A stretch of 64,000 nt of DNA, taken from assembly GCF_002775205.1 (NCBI RefSeq), contig NC_036454.1, forward strand, positions 2,039,382 to 2,103,381, written 5' to 3'. The translations under genes were made by a program, and so were the position numbers. The notes beneath the pieces are model-generated. The model saw only the letters and a list, made by a program, of their open reading frames with translations. It had not been told where the DNA came from and made no database searches. The stretch's first letter is position 1; the number at the start of each line of letters is the position of its first letter. Positions 29,376 through 43,400 of this stretch are shown here, piece after piece. Source of the stretch: Xiphophorus maculatus (Eukaryota > Chordata > Actinopteri > Cyprinodontiformes > Poeciliidae).

Positions 29376-30945
29376 CCTCTGACCTCCGACCCCAACACAG
29401 TGTCACGCTGGCCTGCCCCGGCTACAGCTCACCGTGACCTCTGACCCATTATGGCCTCGCTCAGGCCCACTTCCTGTCGATCAGAACCGGTCTCCTCTGC
29501 TGGGATCATATGGGAACCAATTAAAACCCAATAATCAATATCTCTGATATTTGGGCTCAAGGCCCAAATCAACACACTGGTCAAGCAAGATGGCCGCCCT
29601 GGGCGTTGTGACATCATCTGCGCTGCGGCTGGCGATTATTAGCCATCCAGTATTCTATCGATTATTCTTACCATTAATCGGTTAATCCAATAAAAATTTG
29701 ATAAGCTTTGGTAAATTCTACCATAACAACAGTATTAATATCAGATATCGGCCCAATTTGTCATATTTACGCATCACTACTGATACTTTTCTGTAGTTTA
29801 GATAATTAAACCGTAACAATAATAACTCAATTTTTAAGTTAACCTGGACAAAAGTATCCTAAAATATGAAATTATATTTAATTTAGTAATAAACCAGCAG
29901 CCTCACAAAGACCATAGTTCAGTTTTTAGGTTCATCTTCAGTGAGTTTAATGGATGAACTCATTTATAGCTTCTGTGTTAGCGACGGCAGTGTTCAGTGT
30001 TTCCTCTCACCTGTATGAATGCACCTGCCGCGCTCTTCACCGCCACCAGGCTAACGGCTACCGGACTCCAGTTAATTCCAGGATGCTTATTGGTCCTCCA
30101 CGAAACGATAAAACCCCGGATATTATCATAAACCAATGAAATCCCAGAACAAACTTATAAATGGGACGTTATGCTGCTAGCATTAGCACTTAGCAACAAC
30201 TCAGAGGAAGTGAGAGCGCTAAATAACGAAACATAACGAAACTTGGAGGCAGATAATTTACCCCGAGGAATTTTAATAATGGCGGTTCTGTGGTTGGAGG
30301 AATCGTTTCAGCTGCGTCGCCATGGAGCCCAAACGGCCCGATCGATTATCTCCCAGACCTAAAACAAAACTTATCCAGCAATAAATGGCTGACCACCCTG
30401 CGGGTCCATGTGTTCCCGACCTCCAAACCCTGGTTCTGACCCGTGACCCTTGACCCCTGCCTCATCAGTCAGCAGAAGCCATGATGTCGGCCGTTGGACG
30501 GCTCGTCCAGAACTTTCCTGAACACTGTGAACGCGTCAGAGCTCATCCCGTCCCACTTCCTGTTTGGTTTCAGCGCGGCTGGGCTCTCCAGCGCCACCCA
30601 GCGGTCCGGAATGAAACCCGACCTGGTCTGGTTCTGGTTCTGGAGAGAAATCAGGGAGAAAAGAAGAAAAGCACCAAAACCTCTGGAATCACTTCAGGAC
30701 GAAACGTTTGTTTGGACTCGCAGGAAGTCGAGATATTTTTCCCTTTTCTGATGTTTGTTTCTGTTCTGGAGGAAAACCAGGTACAGAAGCTGAACCTGTG
30801 GCGTTACCGTGGTAACCGCCTCTTACAGCTTCGCTTCCAGGGGATTTTGAAATAAGTTTTAAAACTGTTTGTTTGTAAAAGGACGAAAGTCGTGCATGAA
30901 ATGGGAACAACTTCTTGTTTTTCTGTTTCCTGTCTGCTCTCCGGC

Positions 30946-30979
<34 letters not shown>

Positions 30980-31400
30980 CGTCGAGCGAAGCAGAACCAC
31001 CAGAAACGTTTTTCTCGTCATAACTCAGATTATTTTCGTAACGTTGAACTCTGAAGCTGAAATCTTGAATCTTGAACTTTTATTTCTGGTTTCTGATCAA
31101 ATTAAGTCCAAGCTGCAGGTTTGCTTTAAAAATGAAGCTAAAAGGTCAGAGGTCAACTGCAGCTTGAGTTTCATGTTTTATTTTGATCAGAGGAGAAATT
31201 AGAACAATGAATAATTAGGATTGTTAAATATAAGAAAATCTTTTCTGCTCTTCTTTCATATTTATTCTGTTTCTGTTTGTCCTTCCTGAGAACTAAAGGA
31301 GCAAACAGAACCTGGTCCGGTTCTGGTTCTGGTTCTGGTCCAGTTGTCTCCTCCTGCCTTTTGCTGTTGATGTTTAGATCAATAAACTCCAGGTTGTGGA
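29376..31400 (+). other. pik3r1 3' UTR / downstream region
   Basis: Non-coding sequence after the pik3r1 stop. A candidate polyadenylation signal, AATAAA, is at 31381-31386. A (GAT)n run lies near 30946-30978. The text CAGATATCGGCCCAATTTGTC near 29742 resembles another dispersed repeat end. Short frames here (for example 30481-30855) are not supported as genes. Confidence 0.4.
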
Positions 31401-34076
31401 TTTTCTCTCTCTGACTTCCTGGTCAGCTTCAGGTATCGCCATGGCAACGCCACACTAAGCTCACCTGCTGGTTTCCTCATCAGGTCGGGTTGATGGAGAC
31501 AGAAAAATAAGATAAAATTATTGAACCAAAATTATTTAAAATATTAAAGTTTCTCTGTTTTTAACATTTTCAGTTTTTTGTCCAAGATTTCAGTTTAAAT
31601 TTATGATTTAAAAAAAATCTGAAAATGTTTAATTTTTGGACTAAATCAGGACTTTTTTCACTTTCAGCCTTTAAGAGAATAAAACTTGTCATTCTGAAAT
31701 GAAGGTTTATTATAACGACACGAAGACAGAAAACATTATCAGCTCAAATTAAAGACGGAAACCAAATATTTTTACATATTTATAAATCACATTTTCCACA
31801 TTTATTTCTTAACTACCAGCCTGGTATTAGAGTCTCAGTAGTAAATTTTTCATCAAAATATTTTTACATTTCAATTGATCCTCATTTCTTGTTTAACTAA
31901 AATCTGTATAAAGTTTAAACTGCTGATGTTGGCAGACTGATCCGCTGCGCCGCGTTCATTGAACGCCTCGCCACGACGCCTTCAGGTTCCCTGTATTTAT
32001 TCTGACAAACAGGAAATCAGGTTGGTGGTTAACTTCAGCCAGCGTCTGCCTCCAGGCTTTAAATCAAACAGAATAAACTGGCAGCAGTTAAACAGCTAAA
32101 ATGGAGAAATGGACATTAATAATTAAAAACAGAATTACTTGTGAAACATTGTATTTTATCAAATTTGTCTAAAATATTTGTTAAAATACTTGAAAAGAAA
32201 ACGGCTGATGCCTCAGTCACAGACGGCAACAGTTAGCGGTTGCTATGGTAACCACCAACGAGCAGCATAACAGAAAAAACAATAAATTTGTGGAGAAACA
32301 ACTGAAGAATCTGAATTACTGAGTTATTAATTCAGAGAGGATGCATCAGCACTGCCAAAATAAAACCCCGATACAGATATAAATACAAACCTGTGTGTGT
32401 GTGATGGCCCAGGAACAATCAATAACTGATCAATAAGCTTTATGCTGATATGTCTAACTCTAAATTTGAGCCTTTAACAAATGACCTGTGATGTTAAAAA
32501 AGATAAAATAACAAGAAAAATATTTTTTGAAACCTTTGTCCTAAACATTCAGTTGTGTAAGTATTGAAAATATATTGTGAATAATCATTTTAAGAACAAA
32601 TGATGAATTCTATAATTTAATGTCTGACATTATTCCACAGCTGAATGCTGCGAACAGGCAGCGTCTGATTCAACGCTTATTTTAGCCTTTGCTGCAACAA
32701 ACTTACATTCATCTCTTAAATTATATTTCATGTTCTGAAACATCACCAGGCTCATTTCATAACATTTCATAACATTTCATAACAACCAGCACCTTTAAAT
32801 TTTATACATTCGGAAAAAAACAAAGAATTTTCCAGTCAGAAAACATTTACCTGTAATAAAACAGTTGACCCATTCTGTCATTTGAATTGAGTGAGAGTGA
32901 GACCTCTTGTTTATATACAAGCTTTGTTATTTTAACCCAAATTCAAAAATGTTTCATTTATCCCAACATTAAATTAAATGTCGTGATAACTCAGATCATC
33001 AGAGTTGATGTCGATGAAAAACGGCTCGATTTCTGATTTAATTTCATTTTTCCCAGAGAAAAAGCAGCTTGAATGATATTGAATAATATTGAATGATATT
33101 GAATGATATTGAATGATATTGAATGATATTGAATGATATTTCCTAAACCAAACTGAACCAACTCGCTGATCATCAGATCAAATAAGAAAAGTACAGGTTT
33201 TAATTTTCTCAATTATCAATAAAATCAATAAAAAAATCTGAAGCCAGAACTTTTGTTGGTTCTGAAATGTTTCCGGGTCAAACAGGAAAACCTCCAGCAG
33301 AGCCACGAGTCCACAGTATTTATATAGTTTTAAATGCTACATTTATGGCAGTATTTATTTCATAAAAAAATCTAAATACATGTGAAATGCAGGAACGTTG
33401 GTCATAAGTTCAATCTTGCTGTCGCCCCCTGCTGTCTGAAAGAGGAACTGATTCTGAACATCAGACATTTAATCTGATGTTGACAAAAGATCCCTGAGCA
33501 GGAGAAATAAAATATAAAATTAAATAATTAAGCAAAAAACACATATTTTATCAGTCAGAAATATTCTGTTTTAAATGTTTCAATAATTAAAGTTGTACAT
33601 TAAGCCGAACCATTCAGCCCTCATGTCTTATTTTAATCCAGCTATAAGAAAACAGTAATATGTTTATGCATCAATAAATAAATATACATAAATAATTAAC
33701 AAAATGTCAACACTGAAACATTCAGCAGTGCTTCAATTGGATCTAGTGTCATAAAAAGTGTGATTTATATATGTGATATAAATCACATTCATATATTTAT
33801 TGTTTATTTGCAATAAAGCAGGTGTCATGAAGTGCGGTGTAGGTGGTGGTGAGGCAAACGTTGTAGACCCAGGAATGCGATAAATGAATGATTTTAATGA
33901 ATAATGTCCAGAAACAACCCAGTCCAACAAAGTCCAAAAAACCTGGCAGCACAGTTGAGCGGAAGACTCAGCACAGGCAGCAACAGGCCACACGCATGGA
34001 CAGGACAGGACAACGAAGAGACTCCAGGACACAGAAAACAATAAATAAATACACAGAAAAACGCAGAACATGACAG
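31401..34076. other. intergenic stretch between pik3r1 and ccdc180
   Basis: AT-rich; no coding evidence on either strand. It contains three copies of CATTTCATAA near 32755, the 11-bp array at 33064 and a short palindrome around 33764-33791 (TGTGATTTATA ... TATAAATCACA). Confidence 0.5.
33064..33140 (+). repeat. 11-bp TGAATGATATT tandem repeat
   Basis: About seven copies of TGAATGATATT, one reading TGAATAATATT. Confidence 0.9.
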
Positions 34077-34646
34077 CAGGGTGTCCAAAGCGTGGCTTGG
34101 GGGCCATTTGCGGCCCTCAGAACAATTTGGGCGGCCCTTCATCTGGGTTTAAGACCAGAATAAATTTGGTTTTCTAGTTGATGCAAATCCTCATTTAAAA
34201 ACAATCTGATTCAAAAAGATCATTAAAACCTTAAGATGCAACACAAAGTCTTCGTTCATGTTTTTCCTTTTAATCTAACAACAAAAACATCCAGTGGCTT
34301 TTCCTAAATGCACGATTCATAAACCTAGCAGATCAAAGCAAGTGTGAGAAAATTCCTGTTCTTGTTGCTAAAAAGACACAAAAAATCCAGATAAAGATGA
34401 TTTTTTATTTTGTCTGACAAACCTGCAAGAGACTGTTTGTTTTAAATCTGATTTCCACCTGGCTTCAGAAATATGGCTGCTTTGCTTATTTCATAAACAA
34501 TATTGTTCAGTTTATTGTTTAACAAGCTGGTAAAATCAAAAAGTAGGATCGTGTCTGCAATTAATACTCAAAGTAAAAATTATTTTTAATAATAATATTG
34601 TGGCCTCCTTGAATAGTTTCAGTTTGGTATTGTTTGGACACCACTG
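34077..34646. mobile_element. probable hAT-type non-autonomous element
   Basis: Left end CAGGGTGTCCAAA and right end TTTGGACACCACTG are inverted apart from one inserted base, and enclose about 570 bp of AT-rich non-coding sequence starting with a GCGGCCCTC-type block. A similar end, GGGTGTCCAAACTTTTTG, occurs at about 49640. No matching 8-bp flanks were found, so the boundaries are tentative. Confidence 0.45.
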
Positions 34647-34998
34647 TAAAAAATGATCGATTTCAGTGATTTATTTGTATATGACGGTCTCAGCCTGTTG
34701 CTGCAGATCTGAGCATGAAATATTCAGGTTGACGTTTGAAGGTTTAAAATAGCCGATAATTATATTTGAAGCCAAAATAAACGACTCCTTCATGGGTCCG
34801 TGAACGTCCCGCGTTGCCATAGTGACAGTAAACCACAAAGAGCCGTTAAACAGAACCGGACCGACGGACAGAGAAACAGATTCAAGAACCAGAGAAACGA
34901 ACCGACACCGACGCCCAGCAGCCTCTTTTCCCCGGATCTTCTTCCTCCGACTGTCCGGGGACCCTGACCCGGCTGGAGGCTCCGGACCCGGCGGCAGG

Positions 34999-35277
34999 AT
35001 GAGTGGGAACCGAGCGATTCCCGGCGGGAAGGTTTACCGGCAGCTGTTCGACGCACAGGTGGGTCGAACCGAGTCTGGGCCAGAACCGGTCCGTTCGGAT
35101 CCCTCCGATGTCTCAGTTGTGCTCCAGGAGGACATTTCTGTCCCACCTGAGCTGCTGAAGTCACCCGCTGTGTCCTGGTCCAGGCGCAGCTGTCCAGATC
35201 CCTGCTGGCAGGACGGAGGGTCCAGAGGACCGGCAGTCTGTCCCCGGTGTACAGCAAGACACCTGAGAGCAGCAGGT

Positions 35278-35376
<99 letters not shown>

Positions 35377-35385
35377 CACACACAC

Positions 35386-35417
<32 letters not shown>

Positions 35418-37447
35418 GCCCCCCCCACCCCCCCCCCCACCCCCCCCACCCACTCAAGACAAACGTGTCCAGGTGTAACTCACCTGCTTTCTTCCACCAG
35501 CAGGTGGCAGCAGAGGTCTGATGTTGTCGATGGCTCCGCTGACGTCATCCGGCTTCCTGACCGTCTGGGTCGGTACCAGCAGTTGATGGTTTGATATTTA
35601 TGAATGACATAAATCTGCTTTGCTTTCATCTTTGGGCCGTCATAGCGCCGCAGGGAGGATCTGATCTTCCTCTTCATTTCTTCATTTGTCTTCCGTCACC
35701 ATTAATGCTGCTCCATCTCGGCATCCGGGGTATTATTGGAATAAAAATGGCGACGTAATTAGAGAAAATCAGCAAAATGTCCAACTGACGAAACTCAGAG
35801 AGTAAGTGAAGAAAAGTGCAGTGAGAGACGGAGAGGATTTCTGACTTGCTTCTGGTTTCTGGGCTGCAATAATCCAGCGCAGCCACTGTTGCACATGAGA
35901 TTATTGTGGCTTTCTAGCATGAAGTTTACTGAAAATTTCAAAGTAAAAGCCTCATCATTACTTACCTACTTTCTACATATTAAACTGCCAAATGAACAAA
36001 GACTCCAGGCTTGTGATAGAAGACATTCTCTGGTAGCATCAACACGCTAGCGACAACCCACGCACTAAAAGTAGCATCTGAGCTAACATTAGCAGGGCAC
36101 TACATCCCACCAATGCACTGCCTTGTGGAGCAGGACAGTGCATTAGCATTAGCATTAGCATTTTCCCTAAAATAAGCATTTTAGCTACTTTTGTATTTAT
36201 TGCTTTTGTTTAGCCCACTGAATGGAGCAAGTCAAGCTAAGACAACAAGCTAGTGATGCCCCACATGCTGCTGACAACGTTTAGGCTAACATTAGCATTT
36301 TGGCTAATTTTAGCTTATGCAACAACATTTGCATACTGAGTGGAGTAAATCCATGTTAGTCAACGTGTGAGACTCTCCACACGCTATTGACCACAGTATA
36401 GCTTACTTTAGCATTGATGCTAATTTTTAGCATCAGAATGCTGGGTCCAACCGACGGGCACACTTTGACAGGCCCCTTTAAATTTCTTCAGAAGTTTTCT
36501 AGTTATTGTTCAGAGATTAAAGGACGTGAGGAAGAAAGAGAAACCAAACGGAGGGTCAGATTTCTGATCGATTCTTTCAGCTTTCAGTATTTTTGACTCA
36601 TTTCTGTTCACAGTTTTAGATTAAAAACTGAAAAATGAATATTATCAGCAGGACTTCTGGAGTTTGATTAGTTTCTGATCACGGTTCTGATCCTCAGTCA
36701 TCGACGGGTCCAGCTTCGGGATCATTGACAAACTGATGAAGAGGAGGATGAAGAAGCATGATGAAGCTCTGAGGCAGCAGGAGGCGGAGCTGCACCACCT
36801 GTCCCAGGTAGCTGCGTCATCACCATGACAACCAGGTGGCTGGATGGCATAAATGATGGGGGAACTGATGGCGTCTCTCTGCCAGGTGTGTGAACTGGAG
36901 GTGAGGTCCATCTGTGAGCAGCTGGTGTCCTCTCTGGAGGAGGTGGACCTCAGATTGGACATCCTGAAGGACAGGATTGGACAGCAGCCAGTCAGTCTGC
37001 AGGTGTGAACACTGAGCCACACTGAAGGACTCCTGTCCTCCAGGACATGTCCCACTGCAGCCTGTCTCACAGGAACCTGGTGTCCCCTGCTGGTCAAACA
37101 GCCAAATGACACGTCAGAGGCATTAGACTGGGACCAGACTGGGTCCACTGGTCCACCACTGGTCCATCACTGGTCCATCACTGGTCCACCACTGGTCCAC
37201 TGGTCCACCACTGGTCCACTGGTCCACCACTGGTCCATCACTGGTCCATCACTGGTCCATCACTGGTCCACTGGTCCACCACTGGTCCATCACTGATCCA
37301 CTGGTCCATCACTGGTCCACCACTGGTCCACCACTGGTCCATTGTCCATCATCTGACTTCTTGTGTAGAGAAGCTGATTAATCTCAGCAGGTTCAGATGT
37401 TTGGATCAGGAAAAGCTTGGATCATTATTGGTAATGTGTGTGTGTGT

Positions 37448-37482
<35 letters not shown>

Positions 37483-40400
37483 CGTGTGTGTGTGTGTGTG
37501 TGTGTCAGGGCCTGCGCAGCCTCTGGGAGGAGGCGGATGGGGAGATGAGGCAGAAGAAGAGCCGGGTTTCAGAGATGCAGCAGAAGCTGAAGACCTGTGA
37601 CGACGGCAGGAGCCTGGAGGTCAGAGTTCATGGTTTCAGGTGATCAGTTCCTGTGTGACCTGCAGGTGAGGTCTCCTCCACAAGGGGGAGCCAACGATAC
37701 CCGGCTGCAGCCGCTGCTTGTGCAGGGGAGGAAACATTAAAAAGATAAAACATGGTGACAATTAATCAATGGAGATTCAATAAAACAGATAAACAAGCAG
37801 AAAATAGAATAATGAATTTATAATTAATAAATGAAACAAATAAAAACATCCTCTGAACCACCATGGTACCAATCTGACACCAACCGCTCTACGTCCCCCT
37901 GTCCATGTCCTCGGCCCGGTCCATGTCCTCGACCCGGTCCATGTCCTCGGCCCGGTCTATGGGTCGTGTTTTGTAGTTTGTGCAGCTGCAGCTGGAACCT
38001 TCTGGGTGGAGCGCCTCCACCTCCACCAACAGGAATGTTGGCCTGAAACCAGACAGGATGTTGCTGACTGGACATTCAGTCAGACCATCAGGTGGTGGTT
38101 TGGTGCTGATGGAAGATTCTTCTTCTTCTTCTTCTTCGTGTGAGAGGAGGGTGTTTGCGGAAGAGCGGAAGAAGAGCGAGAGATTGAATCTTTTCTATCT
38201 TTGTTTTTTCTTACTGTTTTTCACTGGGTGTTTGTGTTACTTGTTTATCTGTAATTTCGTGTTTAGTTTTCGTCACGTTTTAAGGGGTTTTGTGGGTTCA
38301 GTTGTGGCCGTCAGGCCGGCGTCTGAGGACGCCATGGTGGGTGTTGGTGGTGGGTCTTTCTCCACGCTGACACGGAAGAACGGCATCAAGGTGGGTGCTG
38401 GTTCTCCGTGCAGCGTGGAGGAAGTTTGTTTGACTGTGGGTGAGGTGATTGGGCACGGGAATATTAGGTCGGCAGCACGGATGAATGGAGCGGTGGTGTT
38501 TGTAGAGAAAGTTGAACAGGCTCAACAGTTGGTGGAGGAGGGCGTTTCCATAGGGGATTTGTTTTGGCAGGTGTCGCCGCTAACACTCCCGGCGACAAAA
38601 GTAACTTTGTCTAACGTGCCACCGTTTATCAGCGATGAGTTTTTGATAAAACTGTCAAGGCACGGTAAGGTGGTGTCACCACTTAAAAAAGTTCTGACGG
38701 GGTGCAAATCACCTTTGCTGAAACACGTTGTGTCTCATAGGAGACAACTGTTTATGATTTTAAACCGTAAAGATGAGGAGCTCAATTTACGGTTTCATGT
38801 GAGGATTGATGATTATGTTCTGTTTGCAACGTCTTCTAATATGAGGTGTTTTGGTTGTGGTCAGGAGGGCCACATCATAAAAATGTGTCCTAACAGGGCC
38901 GACCCGGCTGCAGCGGGCTGCTGCTGAGCAGGAGGAGCCTCACCTGGTGAGGATAGGGCAGCGGAGGAACCTGCTGCAGAAGAACCAGCAGACGGTATTG
39001 TTGAGGTGTCAGTGGTGGACAGTGGGATGAGTGTGTGTGTGGGAACGGAGGGGTGCACGGTGGTGTGTGGTGATGGGGTGAATGGTGGTGATGGTGAAAG
39101 TGTAGAGGGAGAGAGAGACGGTGTGCAGGGAGAGCAGGAGGAGGTGAAGGGCAGTGAGGAGCAGTTAGTGTGTGGAGATCTGGGAGGGAAAGGAGACGTG
39201 GAGGTAGGTGGACAGAAAGAAAGAAAGAACAGTGTGGAGTCGGTTTTTGGAGCTGGAGTGGAGAGAGAGACAGGTGAGGCAGAGGAGGAGATGGAGCTGG
39301 AAGCTCCTGCCCCGATAAAGAGGCGCAGTAAGAGAAAAAATGTGGTGGCTGCTGTGCAGGTCAGCAAGCAGGTCAGCAAGCTGGTTACTGAGAGGAAGGA
39401 GGTATCAGACGGCAGCGACGCTGAGAGCTGGTTCTCTGATACCAGTGAAGCGTCTGTGTCACAATCTGGTCTTAAAGAACCAAAGTATCCTGCAGAATCT
39501 TTTAGAACCTTTTTAGAACAAACTAAAGGTTTTAGAGGAATAAAAATCGAAAGATGTTTTTATTTCTCAGCAAGGCATCACATTAGGAACAAAGAAGCAT
39601 CAGGTTATCAGATCAGGAAGTTTTAGGTTGAAGAAAATAATGTCCAGAGTCAGGAAACAACTCTGATCAAAATGATGCAGTAACATTTTATTATTATTAT
39701 TTTTATAGTTTTTTGGTGTGTTGGTTTTAGCTTCTTACTCAACATGGATTCTTTTAAAATAGCATCTTTGAATCTTAACGGGGCGAGGGAGGCTGAGAAA
39801 CGTGCTTTAATTTATCAAACACTGAACCAAAAGAGAATCGATGTTATTTATTTACAGGAAACTCACAGTGATGATTTCATTGAAACAGACTGGGGCAGAG
39901 AGTGGAGGGGGGGGGGGGTCGTTTTAAGCCACGGTGCCTCCCAGAGTGCAGGGTGGGCTTCCTGTTCTCCAAAGCTTTCACCCCAAACTCAATAGAAGTG
40001 GAACATGTCGTTCAGGGGAGGTGTCTTTTAGTCAAAACAAAGTTTGATCATTTTAGTCTGGTTTTTATTAATATTTATGCTCCGACCACCAATGCAGAGA
40101 AAAAGCGTTTTTTTGAACAAATTGGGGAAAGGTTGGGTGATTGTGGGTCTGAGGATTATGTTTTTATAGGCGGGGATTTTAATTGTACAGAAAACGAGTT
40201 TTTAGGTCGTAATCATGCAGAGCCACATCCAGCAGCCCAGCATGCTCTGCGGCAGCTGGTCTCGTCTCACGGCCTGGTGGACGTATGGAGGAGGATGAAC
40301 AGGCTCCAGGCAGCACACATGGTCCCACATTAAGGAAAACCGAATCTCTTTAGCTCGACTTGATCGTTTTTATTGTTTTAAACATCATTTTAATGTGTTT

Positions 40401-43400
40401 AAAACATGCCAGATTTTACCGGTGGCTTTTACCGATCACTCGTTGCTTTTAGGTGTTTTTATCAGAAACATTTTACCTAGAAGCGCTTACTGGCATTTTA
40501 ACTCAGCTTTAACTTATGATCAGGGTTTTAAGGAGATTTTAGGTTATTTTTGGACTGGTTTTAGACAGAGAAAGTCCAATTTTACTTGTCTGAGACAGTG
40601 GTGGGACCATGGCAAAGTTCAGATAAAACTGCTGAGTCAGCAGCACACCCTTAATGTCACCCGTGACATTACCGGATCTATCAGGGATCTGGAGATGAAC
40701 ATCGTGGAGTTAGAACGACTTAGTGAATCCACAGGAAATCGAGAGTACATTGAAGCTCTCAAATCTAAAAGGCTAGTTTTAGCAAACCTGCTGGAGAATA
40801 AAGTCCAAGGCGCATTGGTCAGGTCCCGGATCCAGAACATCACGGAGATGGATGCTCCCTCTGGCTTTTTCTTCAGCTTGGAGAGGAAACACGGGCAGAG
40901 GAAGCAGATCCACTCTCTGCTGTCGGACACGGGGCAGCAACTGAGTGAACCAGGGCAGATCAGGAGGAGGGCTGTGGAGTTTTACCGTTCTCTGTTCCAC
41001 AGCGAATACAAAGAGAACGAGGAACTGTTCGAGGAGTTCTGCAGTGAACTGCCTCAGGTCTCCGAGGAGACCAACACTGACCTGGAGCGCCCCCTGGGGC
41101 TTCAAGAACTCCACACAGCCCTCCTCAGCATGCAGGGCCAGAAGTCCCCAGGCATTGACGGGCTCACGGTGGAGTTTTACAAGGCCTACTGGGATCTTCT
41201 GGCCCAAGACCTGCTTGATGTCCACAATGAGAGTCTGCTTACTGGTTCACTCCCTTTGTCCTGCCGTAGGGCAGTTATCACTTTGCTGCCCAAGAAGGGA
41301 AATCTGCAGGACATGAAGAACTGGCGCCCCGTATCCCTCCTCTGCACCGACTACAAGATCTTCTCCAAGGCTCTGGCCACGAGGCTGGGGAAAGCTATGG
41401 AGCAGGTCATCCACTGGGATCAGACATATTGCGTCCCCAGCAGGTCCATGGTAGATAACATCTACCTCATTCGGGACGTTTTGGAGGTCTCTGGTTCATT
41501 GGGTCTGCAGACTGGCTTGATTTCACTAAATCAAGAAAAGGCATTCGACCGCGTTGAACATGGCTTCCTCTGGGAAACCATGAGGAGGTTCGGGTTCAGC
41601 GAGGGTCTTATTGCCAAGATGCAGGTTCTGTACAGTGATATTGAGAGTGTGCTGAAGATCAACGGCAGCATGTGTGCTCCTTTTAGGGTGTGTAGAGGCG
41701 TTCGACAGGGCTGCGCGCTCTCGGGGATGCTCTACGCACTCTCCCTGGAACCCCTCCTCCAGAAAATACGCTCGAGTGTTTATGGTCTGGTTTTACCTGG
41801 TTTTAAAAACAATGTGGTTTTATCTGCCTTTGCTGACGATGTTGTTGTTTTTATTAAAGATCAGCGAGATGTCAGTATTTTAACTGAGATCACGGAAAAG
41901 TTTTCCACTTTGTCCGCTGCGAGGGTGAACTGGGGGAAGCCCTGGCTGTCGGCGGGTGGCCTGACGGAGTCCCAGTTCTCCCTCAGGGTCTTTTCTGGAA
42001 GAAAGATGGTTTTAAGTATTTGGGTTTGTTTTTAGGCAATAAAACTACTGTGTGTAAGAACTGGGAAAACATTGAACAAAAAATACAAAACAAGGTATCA
42101 AAATGGAAGTGGCTGCACTCACAGATGTCCTACCGAGGTAGAGTGTTGGTTTTAAACAACCTTGTTGCTTCGCAACTGTGGCACAAACCTGCTGTGTTAG
42201 ACCCACCATCTGGCCTACTGGCAAAGGTCCAATCAGAGATGGTCAACTTCTTCTGGAACGGTCTACACTGGGTGCCACAGTCTGTTTTGTTATTATCGAG
42301 AGAGGAGGGGGGCCAGGGTCTTGTCCACCTGGCCAGTAGAACAGCTACTTTTAGATTACAGTTCCTCCAGAAGTTCCTGACAGGATCTCCTGTATGGAAA
42401 GATGTGGCCAGCTGCATCCTCAGGCGTGTTAACTGTCTGGGGCTGGATGCTGCTCTGTTTTTAACCGATTTTAGTCTTTTAAAGTTAAAAGGGTTACCTC
42501 AGTTTTATCAAAGCGTTTTTAAATCGTGTGCTCTTTTTAAACAGCACAGATCAAGGACGCAAATTTCTCTGCTTTGGCTTTTAGAAGAACCGCTAGTGTA
42601 CGGAGCGAGACTAGATGTCCGTGACGGCGCCACACCAGGACTTGCTGAGGCGCTGATCAGGTCCGGTACGGTGACCCTGGGTCAGTTGGTGCGAGTGGCT
42701 GGACCGGATTTTAAGAACATTCAGGGAGTCGGCTCACTGCTGGGGATCCGGTCCGCCAGGCTAACTCAGCGCTTCCTGGACCGGGTGAAGGTACAGATGG
42801 CGGCTGGGGAGAGGCGGCTCCTGCAGCTGCACATCACAAGAGACTGCCTGCCCGATCCGACTGACCCATTCCCGGACCTGTTTATAATTCCGGATTTCGG
42901 AGAGGACGGTGGTCCTCTACTTCAAAGTCCGGACGAAGGACTGGACTTGTGCAAAACGGGGCCAAAAATGCTGTACAAATATTGTGTTAAAATCCTGAAC
43001 AAAAGAAACATCAGTGTGTGGAGCGACAGACTCAAAGGTCAGAAACCTCAGTGGAGGACTCGGTACAAACCTCCGATAAAAACACGGACCGGTGATTTAC
43101 AGTGGCGGGTTCTTCACGGCGCCATCGTTTCTATCGGTCATCAGTCCTGGGGTTTTAAACAAGTGTCCATTTTGTAGTTTGTCCAAGAGTGTTTTTCATG
43201 TTTTTATAGATTGTGTACGGTTAACTGGCTTTTTAAATCTTTTAACGAGCATTTTTAGCATTTTTAGCCCTTTTATCCTGGTTTTTACCAATTCTGTTTT
43301 TATCAATGGTGTACATTACAGCCGATCCACTAGTTTTAAATCCCGGCTTTTAAATTTTTTAATAGCCGAAGCCAAGATGGCTATTTATTTGACTGGACGG

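Noticed and set aside
33828-34076. TGTCATGA...CATGACA bounded segment as a mobile element
   Set aside because: Only about seven bases of inverted match; too weak to call.
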